Positions 59,562 through 64,000 of a stretch of 64,000 nt of DNA are shown piece after piece (position 1 is the first letter of the stretch; each line of letters starts with the position of its first letter). The stretch covers positions 186,001 through 250,000 of the forward strand of contig JABAKE010000003.1 in assembly GCA_019779905.1 (NCBI GenBank), given 5' to 3'. The notes beneath the pieces were generated by a model that made no database searches, had not been told where the DNA came from, and saw only the letters and a program-made list of their open reading frames with translations. This DNA comes from Modestobacter lapidis (lineage in GTDB: Bacteria > Actinomycetota > Actinomycetes > Mycobacteriales > Geodermatophilaceae). A program made the translations under genes and the position numbers.

Positions 59562-59955
59562 AGGTCCCCGGCCGGCGCGGGTCGCGCCGCAGCGGGTGGT
59601 CGGCAGGCACCTCGACCAGCGCGATCTCGACGCCGTCCGGGTCGGTCACCCACGCCTCCACCAGGCCCCAGGGTTCCAGCCGCGGCTCGCGGAGGACCGG
59701 CACCCCGGCCGCGGCCAGCCGGTCGTGCTCGGCGGCGGCGTCCCGGACCTGCAGCCACAGCCGCATCCCGGCCGGCGGCCGCGCCGACCGGCCGGACACC
59801 TCCAGCAGGCCGCTGCCCAGGAAGAAGACCACGCCCGGGTGGTCGGGCGGCCCGAACTCCCGGTGCACGGCGAGACCGAGGACGTCGCGGTAGAAGGCCT
59901 GGCTGCGATCCCAGTCGGTGGGCCGGAGGAGGAGCCGGCTGCTCAGCACGTCCAT
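59560..59955 (-). CDS. VOC (glyoxalase/bleomycin resistance) family protein
   Basis: A 131-residue single VOC domain: LLLRPTDWDRSQAFYRDVLGLAVHREFG, LWLQVRDAAAEHDRLAAAGVPVL and WVTDPDGVEIALVEVP. Metal-dependent; the reaction is unknown. ATG at 59955. The stop lies in the terminator shared with mftD. Confidence 0.87.
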   Translation of the reverse strand: MDVLSSRLLLRPTDWDRSQAFYRDVLGLAVHREFGPPDHPGVVFFLGSGLLEVSGRSARPPAGMRLWLQVRDAAAEHDRLAAAGVPVLREPRLEPWGLVEAWVTDPDGVEIALVEVPADHPLRRDPRRPGT

Positions 59956-60023
59956 CCCGGCATCCTCCCCGGTTCCCGCCCCGACGGGGGGATGGGGCCT
60001 GCCCTACCCGTCCAGCGCGGTCG

Positions 60024-61121
60024 TCATCGGACCGGCACCTCCGCCGCGGAGGCCTGGGCGGCGACCAGCGAGGCGTGCGTCGGGGCGTCCGGCACGTGCG
60101 CGGGCCGGCGGGCGGCGAACTCGCGGCGGAGCACCGGCACGACCTCCGAGCCGAGCAGGTCCAGCTGCTCCAGCACGGTCTTCAGCGGCAGGCCGGCGTG
60201 GTCGATGAGGAACAGCTGGCGCTGGTAGTCACCCACGTAGTCGCGGAAGCCCAGGGTGCGCTCGATGACCTGCTGGGGGCTGCCCACGGTGAGCGGGGTC
60301 TGGGTGGTGAACTCCTCCAGGGACGGCCCGTGCCCGTAGACGGGGGCGTTGTCGAAGTACGGCCGGAACTCCCGGATGGCGTCCTGGCTGTTCCGGCGCA
60401 TGAACACCTGACCGCCGAGGCCGACGATCGCCTGGTCGGCGGCGCCGTGGCCGTGGTGCTCGTAGCGGGAGCGGTAGAACTCGACCATCCGCTGGGTGTG
60501 CTCGGCCGGCCAGAAGATGTGGTTGGAGAAGAAGCCGTCGCCGTAGTAGGCGGCCTGCTCGGCGATCTGCGGGCTGCGGATCGAGCCGTGCCACACGAAC
60601 GGCGGGACGCCGTCCAGCGGGCGGGGGGTGGCGGTGAAGCCCTGCAGCGGGGTGCGGAACTTCCCCTCCCAGTTGACGACGTCCTCGCGCCACAGCCGCC
60701 GCAGCAGCGCGTAGTTCTCCACCGCCAGCGGGAGGCCGTCGCGGATGTCCTGGCCGAACCACGGGTAGACCGGGCCGGTGTTGCCGCGGCCCAGCATCAG
60801 GTCGACGCGGCCGTCGGCCAGGTGCTGCAGCATCGCGTAGTCCTCGGCGATCTTCACCGGGTCGTTGGTCGTGATCAGCGTGGTGGCCGTCGACAGCTGC
60901 AGCGTCGAGGTCTGCGCCGCGATGTACCCCAGGGTCGTGGTCGGCGAGGAGGAGAAGAACGGCGGGTTGTGGTGCTCGCCGAGGGCGAAGACGTCCAGCC
61001 CGACCTCCTCGGCCTTCCTTGCGATCGCCACGGCGGCCTTGATCCGCTCGGCCTCACTGGGCGTGCGGCCGGTGGTGGGGTCGGTCGTGAGGTCGCTGAC
61101 GGTGAAGATCCCGAACTGCAT
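60024..61121 (-). CDS. LLM-class flavin-dependent oxidoreductase
   Basis: A 365-residue luciferase-like monooxygenase using FMN or F420. Markers: ALGEHHNPPFFSSSPTTTLGYIAAQTSTLQL, GRVDLMLGRGNTGPVYPWFGQD and VPPFVWHGSIRSPQIAEQAAYYGDGFFSNHIFWP. The ending is as in the Atu2307-like subgroup. ATG at 61121 with GGAG upstream. Between its start and the next gene is GAGCA-N6-TGCTC (61144-61159), a weak palindrome. Confidence 0.9.
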   Translation of the reverse strand: MQFGIFTVSDLTTDPTTGRTPSEAERIKAAVAIARKAEEVGLDVFALGEHHNPPFFSSSPTTTLGYIAAQTSTLQLSTATTLITTNDPVKIAEDYAMLQHLADGRVDLMLGRGNTGPVYPWFGQDIRDGLPLAVENYALLRRLWREDVVNWEGKFRTPLQGFTATPRPLDGVPPFVWHGSIRSPQIAEQAAYYGDGFFSNHIFWPAEHTQRMVEFYRSRYEHHGHGAADQAIVGLGGQVFMRRNSQDAIREFRPYFDNAPVYGHGPSLEEFTTQTPLTVGSPQQVIERTLGFRDYVGDYQRQLFLIDHAGLPLKTVLEQLDLLGSEVVPVLRREFAARRPAHVPDAPTHASLVAAQASAAEVPVR

Positions 61122-61266
61122 CGCGCGCTCCAGGTGGTTGAGAGAGCAACTAACTGCTCGGTGGAACCCCAGTCACCCCGGCCGGCATTCCCGGCAGGGT
61201 CCTCGTGCTCTGCCCCTCGGGACCGGGCAGGCAGACCATGGGGTCACGTCTGCGAGAGGAGGCGTC

Positions 61267-61623
61267 ATGACCGCTCCTGACACCCGGGGACCGTCGGACG
61301 GCCCGGTGCCCGGTTCCCCCGACCTCAACCCGTTCGCCACCGCCGAGAAGCTGATGGCCCAGTGGGAGGCCCGGCACGCCGTCGCCGCGGCCGGCCGGCG
61401 GGTCGTCGGGCCGGGCGTGCCGCAGTACCTGTCCCACGAGCGCTGCACCGAGGCCCGTTCGTCGACCGGCCCGCATGGCGATCGGGCGGCTCATCAGCGG
61501 GCGCAGCGGCAGCACCGGCCGGCACCGGACGTCCGGCCGCACTTCACCGACCTGTTCGCCTGGATGGTGCCGGTCCAGCACCACGACGACCCGCTGACCC
61601 GCCCGGACGGCCCCGGGCGCTGA
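61267..61623 (+). CDS. Small hypothetical protein
   Basis: A 118-residue hydrophilic protein, unrecognised. LNPFATAEKLMAQWEARHAVAAAGRRVVG and PHFTDLFAWMVPVQHHDDP stand out; no signal or membrane helix. GAGGAGG directly precedes the ATG at 61267, which is the main support for it. Confidence 0.6.
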   Translation: MTAPDTRGPSDGPVPGSPDLNPFATAEKLMAQWEARHAVAAAGRRVVGPGVPQYLSHERCTEARSSTGPHGDRAAHQRAQRQHRPAPDVRPHFTDLFAWMVPVQHHDDPLTRPDGPGR

Positions 61624-61701
61624 ACGCCGAGCGGCGAGCTGCCGTGGTCTCCCCGGAGAGGACGCCGCGGCAGCTCGCCACTCGTGCGCGTGCCGTGTGG
61701 G

Positions 61702-62835
61702 TCAGGACAGCGGGTCGACCGTCAGGTGGTCGTCGACGGCTGCGGCCAGGCGCGTCAGCGCCCAGTCGCCGTCGCCGAGCTGGTGGTCGATGGCGGTGAG
61801 CCGGCTGGTGTAGTGGCCGACCGGGTACTCCGCCGTCATGCCGATCCCGCCGTGCAGCTGGATGGCCTCCTTGCCGATGTGCCGGCCGGCGCGGCTGGAC
61901 TGCAGCCGTGCCCGCAGGCCCGCGGTGACCACGTCGCCGCCGGCGTCGGCGACCAGCGTCGCCCACAGCACCGTGCTGCGCGCCAGCTCGAGGGAGATGT
62001 ACATGTCGGCCGCGCGGAAGGTGAGCGCCTGGAACTTGTTCAGCGTCACCCCGAACTGCTTGCGCGTCCGGAGGTACTCCGACGTCGTGCCGAGGGCGGT
62101 CTCCATCGCCCCGATGGACTCCGAGCCGTAGGCGATCCGGGCGCGGCCGAGGGCCTGCTCGATGTCGGTCGTGCGGTCGGCCCCGCCCTCGCCGAGCAGT
62201 TGCGCGGGGGTGCCGTCGAAGGTCACGTTCGCCGCGCGGCCGCCGTCGTGGGTGCGGTACCCGGTGCGGTTCAGCCCCGGGGCGTCGCCCTGGACGACGA
62301 ACAGCCGGGTGACCCCGCCGGCCACGGCGCTGACCACCAGCACGTCGGCGCGGGCGCCGTGCGGCACCGGCTCCTTCACCCCGCTCAGCCGCCACCCGTC
62401 GCCGTCGTCGGTGGCCTGCACCCCGCGGGCGCTCGCCTCCCACCGGCTGCCCGGCTCGGCGTGCGCGAACGCCGGCACGCTGGCGCCCTCGGCCAGCGGG
62501 CCGAGCAGCGCGGCGCGCTGCTCGACCGTGCCGACGGCGGACACCAGCCCCCCGGCGAGGACCACGCACTCGACGAACGGCTCGGGCGCCAGCACCCGGC
62601 CGATCTCCTCAGCGACGATCGACACCTCCACCGGGCCGGCGCCCATGCCGCCGTCCTCCTCGGCGAACGGCAGGCCCAGCACGCCCATCTCGGCCAGCCG
62701 CGCCCAGGTCTTCTCGTCGAAGCCGGGGTCGGCGGCGACGACGGCGCGCCGCTGGCCCCCGCCGTAGGCGCGGTTCAGCAGGGCGTTGACGGCCTCCCGC
62801 AGCGCGATCTGCTCGTTGTCGTAGGTGTACTCCAC
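61702..62835 (-). CDS. Acyl-CoA dehydrogenase family protein, second of a pair
   Basis: A 377-residue acyl-CoA dehydrogenase-like protein. Conserved parts are LAEMGVLGLPFAEEDGGMGAGPVEVSIVAEEIGRVLAPEPF, RTRKQFGVTLNKFQAL and IQLHGGIGMTAEYPVGHYTSRL. The usual catalytic Glu position is hard to assign. It follows the previous gene by 7 nt, and such pairs form alpha2beta2 dehydrogenases for bulky substrates such as steroid side chains in actinobacteria; this is inference. Confidence 0.88.
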   Translation of the reverse strand: MEYTYDNEQIALREAVNALLNRAYGGGQRRAVVAADPGFDEKTWARLAEMGVLGLPFAEEDGGMGAGPVEVSIVAEEIGRVLAPEPFVECVVLAGGLVSAVGTVEQRAALLGPLAEGASVPAFAHAEPGSRWEASARGVQATDDGDGWRLSGVKEPVPHGARADVLVVSAVAGGVTRLFVVQGDAPGLNRTGYRTHDGGRAANVTFDGTPAQLLGEGGADRTTDIEQALGRARIAYGSESIGAMETALGTTSEYLRTRKQFGVTLNKFQALTFRAADMYISLELARSTVLWATLVADAGGDVVTAGLRARLQSSRAGRHIGKEAIQLHGGIGMTAEYPVGHYTSRLTAIDHQLGDGDWALTRLAAAVDDHLTVDPLS

Positions 62836-62842
62836 GGCGAAC

Positions 62843-64000
<1,158 letters not shown>

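Overview
The window is about 73% G+C by eye, with GTG starts used as freely as ATG and many 1-4 nt start/stop overlaps. Gene content points to a high-GC actinobacterium: an InhA-type enoyl reductase, a Cys-bearing ferrochelatase, F420-type oxidoreductases, a mycofactocin-type dehydrogenase, a SigF/RsbW system, DUF5709 and Ku/LigD end joining. The family Geodermatophilaceae (Blastococcus, Geodermatophilus, Modestobacter) is my best guess; this is inference, since there is no rRNA in the window. I saw no tRNA, rRNA, CRISPR array, insertion sequence or prophage.

Layout. 1-17.7 kb: a conserved actinobacterial block (MoxR, DUF58, VWA, then fabG, inhA, hemH, an Rv1486c-like protein, NfeD, SPFH) in the order of Mycobacterium tuberculosis Rv1479-Rv1488. 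Here it is split after the VWA gene by about 10 kb of accessory genes (2.39-12.35 kb): a quinone oxidoreductase, an amidase, an ArsR/SRPBCC/DHFR-like operon, DUF2332, an MBL hydrolase, DAHP synthase, a second DHFR-like protein and an acyl-CoA dehydrogenase. Two short relics of the oxidoreductase 5' end lie in this insert. 17.8-21.6 kb: stress sigma factor, its anti-sigma factor, topoisomerase IB and a STAS antagonist. 21.8-26 kb: DUF1360, Ku and a LigD split into phosphoesterase-ligase and polymerase genes. 26-29.3 kb: PurU, and a Fur-catalase operon behind a 17-bp palindrome. 29.4-37.7 kb: PAC2, an AI-2E transporter, a flavin/F420 oxidoreductase, a SatD/DUF3307-like pair, an HTH-MurA fusion, dienelactone hydrolase and an ankyrin protein. 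37.2-46.3 kb: a MarR/RND pair, a diguanylate cyclase, two MFS transporters and a GH13 enzyme.

46.3-52.8 kb looks like nitrogen salvage: a copper amine oxidase, an APC permease and a small membrane protein behind a CRP-like box, facing the convergent pxpABC 5-oxoprolinase operon. 52.9-57.5 kb holds two methyltransferases (one behind five tandem Shine-Dalgarno-like repeats), a cupin, a universal stress protein, and a probable c-di-AMP (ydaO-type) riboswitch controlling a secreted transglycosylase-like protein. 57.6-64 kb holds YceI, an MftD-like enzyme without its usual cluster behind a perfect 17-bp palindrome, VOC and LLM oxidoreductase genes, and two adjacent acyl-CoA dehydrogenases, the second running off the window.

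Two patterns recur. Many genes have a TAnnnT hexamer 6-8 nt before the start codon and no Shine-Dalgarno, as expected for leaderless transcripts. A family of about 60-bp GC-rich inverted repeats sits directly behind stop codons at five places and probably acts as terminators.
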